From Chelonoidis abingdonii (lineage: Eukaryota; Chordata; Testudines; Testudinidae), in contig NC_133774.1 in the NCBI RefSeq assembly GCF_003597395.2, positions 39,972,218 to 40,036,217 on the forward strand: a stretch of DNA of 64,000 nucleotides, written 5' to 3'. Within the stretch, counting starts at the first letter, position 1. Every line of letters starts with the position of its first letter. The notes beneath the pieces were generated by a model that worked only from the letters and a program-made list of their open reading frames with translations, did not search any database and had not been told where the DNA came from. Made by a program: the position numbers and the translations under genes. Below, piece by piece: positions 43,542-53,533 of this stretch.

Positions 43542-43544
43542 ATT

Positions 43545-43562
43545 TGGTGCCGTGACTCGGAG
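43545..43562 (+). other. ERV primer-binding site, tRNA-His type
   Basis: TGGTGCCGTGACTCGGAG starts three bases after the LTR end. Its first 17 bases agree with the complement of the tRNA-His 3' end, as used by some class I ERVs. Confidence 0.85.
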
Positions 43563-43627
43563 TGCACAAGAGGCTTGCCTGGATCGGAGGACCGCGGACG
43601 ACCCTTCCCAACCCTGGGACCACCAAA

Positions 43628-43634
43628 GAGGTAA
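43628..43634 (+). other. ERV leader splice donor
   Basis: GAG/GTAAGAG lies about 70 bases after the primer site, a usual place for the major retroviral splice donor. The intron would start at 43631. Confidence 0.6.
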
Positions 43635-44138
43635 GAGACCTTTTGAAATCTCTATGGGGTTTGGTGGAGATGTGGTCCGTAGGCTCTGATTTGGGTAAGT
43701 CACAAGCTGGAATCGAACGTGTTCATCATCAGACAGGCCTGACGCCCTTCTAACATTCCTAGGATAGAACTCTGGAGTACAAAGGCTTCCAGTTACCCAA
43801 TCCCGTCCCGATAGCTGGCTCCCTGGGAAAGGCCCGTCCGGTACGGAATGGGTGCAGACCCAGGATTTAATGGTTAAATCTGATGGCGCCTGTGTGAGTG
43901 TGTAAGGCCGAGCGGCCAGAGTGGGTGACAGCTGTGGGAAGAAGCCCCGAACCACCTGCGAAGCGAAAGCTCGTGACCGGGAGTGTCTCGAAAGCAAGCC
44001 CCACAGCTCAGGTTGAAGGAGCGTGTTGTGACTGTGATGCTTCCCCAGCTGACAAGCCTTGGTGAGTGGCTCTAAGGCTGGGGTGTAAGGTGTGGGTTCC
44101 CGTGCTTGTATGTCAGTGTTTGGAACAAGTGTTGAGTG

Positions 44139-44180
44139 ATGGGGGCTGGGCAATCCAAAGGGATTCCTGCCCCACCGACA
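44139..44180 (+). pseudogene. ERV gag start, truncated after 14 codons
   Basis: The ATG at 44139 begins Met-Gly-Ala-Gly, a start that would be myristoylated after Met removal as in class I matrix proteins. Position, about 580 bases after the primer site, also fits gag. The frame meets the end of the ERV at 44180. No further gag is present. Confidence 0.6.
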
Positions 44181-44345
44181 TGCATATTGGAAAACATAAT
44201 CCTAACTATACATACAAAATGATATAGTCTAAATTAAGTGTTACCAACCAAGAAAGAGATCTTGGGGTCATCATGGGCAGTTTATCTAAAAACATCTGCT
44301 CAATGTGCAGCAGCAGTCAAAAAAGCTAACAGAATGTTAGGAACC

Positions 44346-45297
44346 TGTGATGGGGTGGACAGGCCATGAGACCCCCTGCTGGAGGCCTTGTGGCCCTGCC
44401 ACACTCCACCCCAGAAAAGGGCAGTGGAGAGAGACCTTCAAGTGGGCTAGAGCAGCCAATCAGAGGGGCTGCAGGGAGCAGCTAATGGGCCCAGCAGGTC
44501 ATTTAAAAGGAGCTGCTAGGCAGCACAAAGAAGAGATCAGTTCCTTGCTAGAGTTGGAAGAGAGTAGTCTACATGGCTGGCTCAGGGTGTGACAGGACCT
44601 TGGAGAAAGCAGTGCTGGCCGGGGGTTGGGGCAGGGGCAGATGGGACATGAAGGAGCTCTGGGCTGACTGCTGGGACTCAACCAGGACAAGGCCCTGAAG
44701 TAAGGGTGAGGAATGTTCTGGGGACACAGGAAAGTGGCCCAAGGAATTGTAGCATCATTGCAGTTTAGTTAAAGGAACATGGCAGATGGCTGCTATCTAT
44801 AGCATTCCTGGGCTGGGACCCAGAGTAGAGGGTGAGCCTGGGTTCCCTCTTCCCCACCCCCTTCCCACCACTGGGAAAGTGGCCCAGAAGGGGAACTGAA
44901 CTCTTTGAGTATGCCAGTTGGGGCCAAAAAGGCCCAGAGAGGTGAAGAGTCTCCAGGGAGGGAGCCCTGGGGGATGTGGCCCCACACCAGGGTCAAGACT
45001 GTTGAAGAGCAGAGATGATTCAAGGGAGGCCAGAAGGGGCTGAGAGACAGATCGCCCTGCTGGACTGATTGAGGAGTGAGCCCAGGGATGTGGATTTAGA
45101 TAGAGACCTTACAGATGGTGCTGAGATAGGCTCCCTGTTGGACTTATATCCCAGAAGGCATTTGATTTATACAGAGTGTGTGTGACTTGGCCAGAGGGCT
45201 GGGCCACTGAAGACTCATCATAAAGTGGAGAGGAAGTGCAGGCACACATGCACTCGGCCAAGGGGGCACTTGTGAGAGTTGAATGCACTCCATTACA
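44346..45297 (+). mobile_element. Solo LTR-like element, 952 bp, TSD GAACC
   Basis: It starts TGTGATGGGGTGG and ends CACTCCATTACA. GAACC is duplicated exactly at 44341-44345 and 45298-45302, and the CR1 sequence on the two sides joins without loss. TG...CA ends and a 5-bp duplication fit an LTR. The interior includes catttaaaaggagctgctag (a TATA-like site near 44510) and ctgggctgggacccagagta, shared with the 48584 element. No primer site or coding region. Confidence 0.88.
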
Positions 45298-45302
45298 GAA
45301 CC

Positions 45303-45960
45303 ATTAAGGGAAGGATAGATAAGACGGTAAATATCATAATGCCACTATATAAGTCCACGGTACACCCACAACTTGAATACTTTGAGCAGATCTGGGCACC
45401 CCATCTCAAAAAGAATATATTAGAAATATAAAAGGTATAGAGAAGATGATTACAGGTATCAAAAATGATTGAATATGGAACAGCTTCTATATGAGGAGAG
45501 ATTAAAAAGACTGGGCTTGTTCAGCTTGGAAAAGAGATGACTAAGAGGGGGATATGAGAGAGGTCTATATAATCATGAATGGTGTGGAGGAAGTGAATAA
45601 GGAAGTGTTATTTACTCCTTACATAACACAAGACCCAACTCAATGAAATTAATAGGTAGCAGGTTTAAAACAAATGGAACTACTACTTCACCCGATGCAC
45701 AGTCAACCTGTGGAACTCATTGTAAAGGCCAAAAGTATAACTGTGTTAAAAAAATAATTAGATAATATCATGGAGGATAGGTCCATCAGTAGCTATCGGA
45801 CAAGATGGTCAGAGATACAACCCCATGCTCTGGGTGTCCTTAAGCCTCTGACTGCTGAAAGCTGGGACTAGACAACAGGGGATGGATCATTTGACAATTG
45901 CCCTGTTCTGTTCACTTCCTTCAAAGCATGTGGCCATTCTGATGTTCATATTGCTGAGTC
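45303..45960 (+). pseudogene. CR1 ORF2 C-terminus and 3' part
   Basis: The CR1 resumes with ccattaagggaaggatagat and runs through atatcataatgccactatat, agtccacggtacacccacaa (STVHPQLEYF in frame), to gaactcattgtaaaggcc and the 3' region with gggatggatcatttgacaat. The protein-coding part is the C-terminal module after the RT. Stops and indels are frequent. It fades at about 45960 without the final tail. Confidence 0.8.
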
Positions 45961-46984
45961 AGATACTCCTGCATTCAGCATTGCATCTGACTTTCTCCCA
46001 GAGTACCACTGTTATCTTCTATGGCTGTATCTGGGAAATTAGCAGGTGTTTGCATGTGACAGCTTCCATGCTTAGGGTGAGCTTACTGTTACTATCTGTC
46101 AGACTTCGCTCTGGGAAAAGGATTGCTAATCCTCTCTCCTCTTTCTTTTGTAGTTTCTTTACTGTGAGTCCCAGAGGATTAAATATGTTAAAATGAACAG
46201 GTGGAGGCTAGATTGGTAGCACTCCTTCAGATTGCAGAGTGCTATTTGGTTAATTTTTTTAATTGTTGTGGATTTATTTTTTTGTGGGTCCCCACCCGGT
46301 ATAACAAGTTTTGATATGCCAGAGTAACCACAGGCAAAACAATGAATTGCGAGAACAGCCCTGCTAGAAGTTGTCTGAAATTAATAAAACCTTAAGTATA
46401 ATGTTCTGGAGCTTTGAAATAAGCTTATTATTAAGAGGTGTTGAGATTTAAAGGAGCATTACTTCTACATTAGCCTTGGCCACACTATTATGTAGTAATA
46501 CATAGCTGTTGTTTTTCAGTGGGAGAAACTGGTATCACTGAAACTTCTTAGATGTTTACTACCTTGACTGAGTAGTCAGGCAAGTACTGTGGGGGCGGGG
46601 GGCATTTCTTCCAGTCTTGGGGTTTCATACAGGTAGTGCTCTGGTGGCTAATGCATGGAAAGGTCATTCTGAGCATGTCTATAAACTGCTTCCCGGTGGG
46701 CCTGCATGGCAATAAACAATTTTGAATGCATTACTCAAGCATTGTGATGGTACAGTGTACAGCAAATGTGATTACTCAATGAATATAGGACAGCTTTGCT
46801 TTTCAACTCATTATATAGATTACCAAATCTCCTTTTCTCTCTCACTGCTCTGGGTCAGACTGTGGTGGGGGTGTTGGGTTCCTCTCCCATTCCTGCCACT
46901 TCCAACCCCTCCCTTTCCCCACCTCCCTTTTTTTTTTTTTTTTTTGGAGCAGCAGTGCATCTGACTCTTCGCTCCTTTCCCACT
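45961..46984. other. No recognised gene; MITE start fragment and poly(T)
   Basis: A Harbinger-MITE-like start (tagccttggccacactatta) lies at 46471-46490 without its partner end. A T-run spans 46928-46945. No coding signal. Confidence 0.4.
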
Positions 46985-47328
46985 CAGGAGTGGTGCCAGA
47001 TTTTCCTGGCGCCCTTGGCAGAATTCGGGGGGCAGCATTTTGTGCGCTCCCCACGGGGTGCGTGGGAGCTTCCGGTTCCAGTCCCATCATGCCGCCAAAG
47101 AAGGACCCGCCACCAAAATGCCGCAGGCGACAGCGGCAGTCACTGAGCTGCTCAATTGCCTGCCACTGTTTTCCACGGCACGTCAGCAGAAGGTCCTTCT
47201 TCGGCGGCGTGACGGGAGCAGAACCAGAAGCTCCCATGCGCCCCGTGGGGAGCGCACAAAATGCTGTCCCCCGAATCCTGGCGCCTTAGGCCACCACCTA
47301 GGGTCGCCTAATGGAAGCGCCGGCCCTG
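46985..47328. mobile_element. hAT foldback element with 8-bp TSD
   Basis: TTCCCACT is duplicated at 46977-46984 and 47329-47336. The start CAGGAGTGGTGCC and end GGAAGCGCCGGCCCTG mark the element. Two arms of about 89 bp (47019-47107 and 47192-47280) are inverted copies with few differences, separated by 84 bases. The open frames on both strands are produced by these arms and encode nothing I know. Confidence 0.9.
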
Positions 47329-47339
47329 TTCCCACTCCA

Positions 47340-48583
47340 TGTGGCTGTCATCAACCATCCAGCCAACTCCTCCCCATCAGCTTTCCTCTTGGATTTAGAC
47401 TCCTGGCTCTTTCTCTCCCTCTCCTCAGTCTCCCACACTCATTTTTGACATATTGAATACCCAGCCACCCCTTAGCTGCATGTTGCCTCACCCTCACCGC
47501 TTCTTTCAAGCTGCAGCCCTAGTTCAACTTACTCACTCACCAAAAGAGCCATTTATTCAACTTGGTCTTCATCAAGCCCTGCTCTCTCTCTGACCTCTCT
47601 TGCTGAGTTTTCTCTCTCGGACCATCATCTGGTCTCTTTCAGCATTGCCCATCAGCCTCCTCCCTCAAACCCAGTACTCAGTCTTTCCTTGACTTCCAGT
47701 CCATTAGTGATGATCATTTCTTGTCTGCTCTCCTTCCTGACCTCTTTTCCATTAACACCATTGTTGATTCTTTCCATTCCTCTGTCTACTCCCCTCTTGA
47801 CTCTTCTGCTCCTCTCTCCCACTGCAAGATCTGCTCCGCCAGCTCCCTGTCCTGGCTCATTTGCAACATCTGCTTCCTCTGCTCCTGCTCTCACACTGCG
47901 GTACAGGGTCCTGTGACCAGACAGCCTTCCTCCATTACAAATCCAGTCTCCCTGCAACCATCTTCCCAGCTAAAAAAATCTGTTTCTCCAATGTAACTGA
48001 ATCTCACACCTACAATCCAAGCTGCCTTTTCGTCACCTATGCCTCACTTCTCAAACTCTTCCCTCCTCCTGTCTCCACTTCTCTCTATGATCAGGGAATG
48101 TTACCAATATATTTTATTTTTTTACAAAATTGACAAAATGAGACACAAACTTCCCCCTCCACTCACCTACCTTCCTTCCCCCTTCCCATGACTCTCTCCT
48201 CCTTCTCCCCATCACAGTTACAGAAACTTCTCATCTGCTCTCCTCTTCTGACCCCTTCACTAGCCCCAGTAACCCCATCCCATCTCCTGATCTTCCTTGC
48301 ACCCATTCTCATTCCATCCCTTACTCTTTTTCTTAACTGCTTACTCTCTTCTGGCTCTTTCCTCTACAATACAAATCTGCTTTAATATTTCCCATGTTAA
48401 AAACGAAACAAAAAACCACTCTTGACCCCACTTTCCCCCCCTATTCTCTTTCCTTCATTTCTAAGCTTATTCAATGCGCTGTCTGGTGGTTCCTCTCCTC
48501 CAATTCCATCCTAGACCATCTCCAATGTATCTTCTGCCCCTTGCACTCTATTGGAACTGCTCTCATAGTCTTTTTAATTACCT
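47340..48583 (+). pseudogene. L2-like LINE ORF2, endonuclease end to RT start
   Basis: In many short frames the L2/CR1-L3-like order can be read. FSLSDHHLVSFSIAHQPPPS (about 47610-47670) is the end of the endonuclease. Further on comes a linker with SWLICNI, then SKLIQCAVWWFLSSNSILDH and LQCIFCPLHSIGTALIV (48460-48570), the conserved start of the RT palm. Stops and frameshifts abound, so the copy is old. It continues after an inserted repeat at 49227. The RT and endonuclease of this family perform target-primed insertion. Confidence 0.75.
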
Positions 48584-49226
48584 TGTGATGGGGTCTTCAC
48601 CTTCACACCAGCCCTGGAGGGGCTAGGGAGGCCAATTAACTGCCAAAGCTGCACCTCAAGAAGGCAGGGAGCAATGAAGATTAATTAAAGGATGAAGTTC
48701 ACCCGTACAGGAAAAGATGGGGCTTTGTATAAAGCCAGGGAGCTGAGGGCAGAACAGAACTGCAGTGAAGAGTTCTGCCATCATTCTCTCAGAAAACAGG
48801 GAGCTTGGCCCAGAGGACGGTGGACAAGGAGGCGGATAAAGACAATGTAGGAAGCAGTCCAGGGAAACAGCGGCAAGGTGTGGGACAATACAGACTTTAG
48901 TTGCTGGTTGTAGGGTCCCTGGGCTGGAACCGAGCAAAGAGGGCAGGCCTGAGTTCCCGCACAAGCCACTGGGGAAGTGGCACCACTAACCAGCAGTGAA
49001 TTGGAAGACTGCCCGGGACAGCTTATACAGAGAGACTTTGGTACACACACACCCGGAAAGGGAAAACAACAGTTACCTGGCTGGAGGGCCAAGCCACGAA
49101 GAGGGAGCAGTCAAATCCAGAGAGAGATAGTGAGCACCCACAGGAAGAGGCATCAGACTGGCAAAGCAAATCCCCAGCCATGGCCAATATGAAACACCGC
49201 AGTGGTGAATATAGTACCCTGTGACA
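48584..49226 (+). mobile_element. LTR-like repeat inserted in the L2-like LINE
   Basis: It starts TGTGATGGGGTCTTC and ends ACCCTGTGACA; the L2 RT is open on both sides. The interior has ccctgggctggaaccgagca and gccactggggaagtgg, shared with the 44346 element. Flanking five bases agree only in part, so the exact end may be a few bases earlier. Confidence 0.65.
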
Positions 49227-49850
49227 CTCCTCTTAGCCAAATCTCAACCAGTACTCCAGTCTCATCCTCCTTGACCTGTCAGCCACCTTTAACACAGTCA
49301 AGCATGGTGGTCTTCTTAAAATCTTGTCTTCCTTGGCTTCCAGGATGCTGTCCTCTCCTGCCTCTCCTCCTACCTCTCTAACTGCTCCTTCAGCACATCC
49401 TTTGGATCCTCCTCATCCCCCCCTTCCCTCCACATTTCTGAGAGGGATCCACAGGGCTCTGTCCTTGGTCCCCTTCTCTTTTACTGTGTCCCTTATTTCT
49501 GGGAAATCTCACCTGCAAACACAAATTCAATTACCACCTCTATGTAGAATAATCACAGATGTCCCTCTACTCCAGGACTGCTTTCTTCTGTCCAAATCTC
49601 AGCCTGTCTCGGACATCTCTTTGTGGACTTCTAGCCATCAGCTCAAGCTCAACATGGCTAAAGTAGAACTCCTAATCTATCACTGTGCACAACACCATCA
49701 CTCAACTCCCTATGCAGGCCCATAACCTGCATGTCACTCTCTGGGTCCTCACATCCAGACTATGCCTAAATCTTGCAGATTTTGTCTGCATAACGTTTCT
49801 AAGACATGTTCTTTCCTATTCATCCCCACAGCTGAAAGTTTTCCAGTCTT
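49227..49850 (+). pseudogene. L2-like LINE ORF2, RT palm to thumb
   Basis: The frame after the insert reads NQYSSLILLDLSATFNTVKH, in which the usual AFDTVDH and its catalytic Asp became TFNTVKH. It continues with LRGIHRALSLVPFSFTVS (an eroded PQGSVLGPLLF) and DISLWTSSHQLKLNMAKVEL with LLIYHCAQ, the thumb pattern W...N.LKLN..KTE. The 133-codon frame at 49324-49722 is open but has lost the YADD motif. Dead copy. Confidence 0.75.
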
Positions 49851-50014
49851 CAAATCATCTCAAAATGTCAATCAGCACAGGTCAGAGTACCTGAGCCCTG
49901 AGTCACTGCAGGCTCTATTGGAAGGGCAAATCAGTGCAGCTGGGTTGTTGCTGCATGCCTGAGTGGTGACTCCTCACAATTCTGGAGGAGCAGCTGAGTG
50001 AGCAGCCCTGGCTT

Positions 50015-51138
50015 GGCTGCAGATTTGCCTCACAATTACAATTTGGTTGATAAAGGTAATAGTGTGGATGTAATATACTTAAACTTCTGTAAATCATTTG
50101 CCTTAGTATTGCATGATATTTTGATTTTTAAAAAACTAGAATACAAATTTAACATGACATACATTTTGGGACCTATCCATTTAATGTAACTGTACATGGG
50201 GAATCATCATCTAGTCTGTGTGTGTAGTGGAGTCCCGTAGGGATCCATTCTTGGCCTTATGCTATTTAACATTTTTATCAATGACCTGGAAGAATATGAT
50301 TCCCCCAGTTTTTGGTTAATACTGAAGAGGACAGGTCACAACAATCTGGATCAATTGGCAAGCTGGCCACAAGCAAACTGTGTGGCACTTTAAAAACAAA
50401 TACAGCTAAATGTAAATTCATACATCCAGGACAAAGAACGTGGGGAACTCTGTCCTGAGAAGCACAGACTCTAAAAAAGATTTGGGGGTTGTCCGTCGTA
50501 GATCATCAGCTGAACATGATCTCCCAGGGCAATGCTGTGGTCAAAAGGGAAAATACAACCCTTGGATGCATAAATGGGGAATCTTGAAGAAGTAGACAGG
50601 TAATTTTATCTCTGTTTTTGGCACTGGTACAAATGCTGCTGAAATACTGTATCTAGTTCTGGTGTCAATAATTCAAGGAAGATATTGATAAATTGAAGAG
50701 TTTAGAGAAGAGCCATGTAATGATTAAAGGATAAGAAAATGTGCTTTAGAGAGACTCAAGGACCTCAATCTTATTTAGATTAACAGAAAAGGTTAAGGGG
50801 TGACTTGATCAAATCTGTAAGTGCCTACATGGGGAGCAAACATTTGATAATGGACTCTTCAGTCTAGCGGACAAAGGTATAACATGATCCTACAGCTAGA
50901 AGTTGAAGTTTGGCAAATTAAGACAGGAAATCAGGGATAAATTTTTTAACAGTGAGGGACTATTAACCATTGGAACAATTTACCAAAGGTTGCTGTGGAT
51001 TCTCCATTACTGGCAATTTTTTAAATCAAGATAGGCTCTAGTTCAAAGGAATTATTTTAGGGTGGTTCTGTGGCCTGTGTTATGTCAGATGTCAGACTAG
51101 AAGATCAAAATGGTCCCTTCTGGCCTTGGAATCTATGA
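50015..51138 (+). pseudogene. CR1 LINE, RT to 3' end, plus strand
   Basis: The start reads DKGNSVDVIYLNFCKSFALV then LHDILIFKKLEYKF, the CR1 RT palm (usual DFCKAFD.V with Asp replaced). It continues through gagtcccgtagggatccatt, aacatttttatcaatgacct, an eroded FADD region, the C-terminal module and the tail atgtcagactagaagatc followed by ggtcccttctggccttgg. About 1.1 kb is contiguous on one strand. Numerous indels. Confidence 0.82.
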
Positions 51139-51617
51139 CACATACTTGAAGAAGAAACAGCAGTGCCTCATAAGCACAGCAATGATGTTTTGAGAATCCC
51201 CAGTGGCTAGGTGTGCAGCTGACCCTGAGCACCCAGTACTGAGAATAGATTTTTTTTCAGGGACAAACACCATCCACATTCTGCTTTTAAAATTCTCCTT
51301 GTTGTTTAAGTACCTAAAAGTGGACCACACCTCCTCTGCTGAGTACCCGAAGAACCTTTTGTAAATTCCACTGTGACTCAGGTTTCTCATTTGTAAAATA
51401 CTGGCTATAATTATTCTCTAATTCACAGGAATGTTCTGCATCTTAATTAGTCACCTTGTACTTAAGGTCCTATTGTAGACATGCAGAGTATTATTATTGT
51501 TGTTGTTGTTTTGACACTGGGCAGGCCTTTTAAAATTAGATCCAGCTAGCATTAAGTGCATCTTTGCTGCAAGTTTCCTAACTAACAACAGGAACCACAG
51601 CCCACACACTAAAGGAG
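51139..51617. other. No recognised feature
   Basis: AT-rich sequence with a TTG microsatellite at 51497-51512. No transposon ends before the Harbinger element. Confidence 0.4.
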
Positions 51618-51973
51618 TAAGGGCTTGGCTACACTTGCAGGTGTGCAGCGCTGGGAGTTACAGCTGTTTTCGTACAGCTGTGTAGGGAAAGCGCTGGAGT
51701 GTGGCCACACTGACAGCTACCAGTGCTGCAGTGTGGCCACATTTGCAGCATTTGCAGTGGTGTTGGAAGTGGTGCATTATGGGCAGCTATCCCACAGAGC
51801 ACCTCGTCCCATTTTGGTGCCGTGGGTTGTGGGAAGGGGGTGGGTCATTCTGCTTCCTGTCCCAACGCCCCATGATGCATTGCTTCACATCCCAGTAGTC
51901 TCTGTTTTTCCGTCCATGTTTGGCGCCATTGTGACTCTCTCATGGTTTCTGTGCAGCGTGATTTCTGTGGGAA

Positions 51974-53060
51974 ATGGAGCCCGAATTGCTGAGAAATATG
52001 CTGATGAGTCTCGCCAGCCCATCACGTTTGGCAGTTGAGCTATCCCTCAAGCTTCAAAGTGAGGAGGAGTCTGACAATGATAGCGAGTCGCCTGACGCGT
52101 ACGACACGACATTGCTTGTGGCATTCATGGAAATGCTCAGCACGGTGGAACGCCGCTTTTGGGCTCGGGAAACAAGCACTGAGTGGTGGGATCACATCGT
52201 CATGGAAGTCTGGGATGACGAGCAGTGGCTGCAGAAACTTTTGGATGAGAAAGCCACTTTCATGAGGACTGTGTGAGGAGGTTCGCGCCCACTTGCGGCG
52301 CAAGGACACCAGATGAGAGCTGCCCTGCCGGTGGAAGACAGCGGTGGCTATTGCCAATCAGGAAGCTGGCAACTCCAACAGTACCGATCGGTCCGGGAAC
52401 CATTTGGAGTGGGAAAGTCGACCGTTCAGATCGTTTTGATGCAAGTTGCAGGGCCATTAATTGCATCCTGCTAAGAAGAACCATGACTCTGAAGGAACGT
52501 GCAGGACATTGTGGATGGCTTTGCACAAATGGGTTTCCCTAACTGTGAGGGCGATAGATGGGACGCATATTCCTATTCTGGCACCACCCACTGGCATCCA
52601 AGTACATTAATCAAAGGGGTATTTCTCTATGGTTCTCCAGGCACTTGTAGATCACTGTGGGCATTTCATTGACATTAACACAGGTTGGCCTGGAAAGGTG
52701 CATGAGCACACATCTTTCGGAACACTGGCCTGTTTCGGAGATGCAGGCAGGGACTTTTTTTCCCAGACCGGAAGATCACAGTAGGGGACGTTGAAATGCC
52801 ATTGTGATCCTTGGAGACTCCGTTTACCCGTTAATGGCCTTGGCTCATGAAACCGTATACAGGGAAGCTTGACAGGAGCAAGGACCGGTTCACAACTACA
52901 GGCTGAGCCGGTGCTGAATGACTGTGGAGTGTGCGTTTGGCCGTTCAAAAGGCGCCTGGTGATCTCTGTATGGAAGCTAGACTTGGGGAAAGCAGCATCC
53001 CTGCGGTTAATCCGCGTGCTGTACCCTCCAAATATTTGTGAAGGAAGGTGAAACATTCAG
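51974..53060 (+). pseudogene. Harbinger transposase with several frameshifts
   Basis: The start is the Met at 51974 (MEPELLRNMLMSLASPSRLA). The first frame covers EEESDNDSESPD and WARETSTEWWDHIVMEVWDD to about 52276, then is lost. In other frames follow FGVGKSTVQIVLMQVAG (helix-turn-helix, about 52400), AIDGTHIPILAPPTGIQV (first catalytic Asp, about 52550), SMVLQALVDHCGHFIDI, and LQAEPVLNDCGVCVWPFKRR near 52890-52960 with the catalytic Glu position replaced. Compared with the first element's transposase, the order of blocks is the same. At least four frameshifts or stops exist. The element cannot supply its own transposase. Confidence 0.85.
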
Positions 53061-53533
53061 TCAGGCTGGACCTCCGAGGTTCAACGCCTGGAGGCTGAAT
53101 TTGCACAGCCAGAGAGCAGGGCTACTAGAGAGGCCCAACACAGGGCTTCAAGGATTAGATGCCTTGAGGGAGGAATTTGAGGCTGAAAACCAACAGTAAT
53201 GTTTTGTGCCTTGCATGGGAGTGAAGTGCAGTGGTTACAATGTTAGTAGGAATCTGTTTTTTCCTAAGCTGATTTGCAGTGCCTGTTTCTTTCCTGGGCT
53301 AGGGTATCTTTGACTTTCTGCCAGAAAGCCAAGAATTCATTTTTTGAAAAGAAAATAACTTTATTCGCAGCACAACATTTTGGAACTAAAGGCGCAGGGG
53401 GGTGTGGTGGGGAACTGTACAGTCACAGGTTTAATAATATCTTGTCTGGAGTGCTGTGCATGACTGCTGCACTTCACGATGCTTATACTGCATGGTGATA
53501 GGGGTTGAGTGCAGAGGGTAAGGGTCGTAGTTC

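Larger units (their letters stand above)
42984..44180 (+). mobile_element. Endogenous retrovirus, 5' LTR and leader only, TSD TGCA
   Basis: The insertion begins TGTTAGGG and ends CACCGACA, with TGCA on both sides (42980-42983 and 44181-44184). It holds one LTR, a primer-binding site, a leader with splice donor and the first codons of gag, then stops. Gag, pol, env and the 3' LTR are missing, yet the right TSD is intact. A 4-bp duplication and a His-type primer site fit a gammaretrovirus-like (class I) ERV. Confidence 0.85.
39225..45960 (+). mobile_element. Near full-length CR1 LINE opened by four nested insertions
   Basis: CR1 sequence can be followed in order on the plus strand: ORF1 esterase-like region, endonuclease, RT and 3' end. 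It is interrupted at 40103-40255 (reverse CR1 fragment), 41540-42488 (LTR-like repeat, itself holding a hAT MITE), 42984-44180 (ERV) and 44346-45297 (solo LTR). In the last three cases the CR1 sequence resumes at the exact base after a short duplication (TATAG, TGCA, GAACC). Removing the inserts leaves about 4.0 kb of CR1, near the usual full length of about 4.5 kb. Confidence 0.88.

Noticed and set aside
43506..44153. 215-codon open frame on the minus strand
   Set aside because: It is antisense to the ERV LTR end, primer site and leader. No family resemblance.
45960..46200. Possible plus-strand host exons (cattcag acceptor, agcag/gtgttt donor)
   Set aside because: The donor is weak, the frame contains a stop and no conserved sequence is seen.
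46985..47456. Overlapping plus-strand frames of 99-138 codons
   Set aside because: They are produced by the arms of the hAT foldback element and the LINE next to it.
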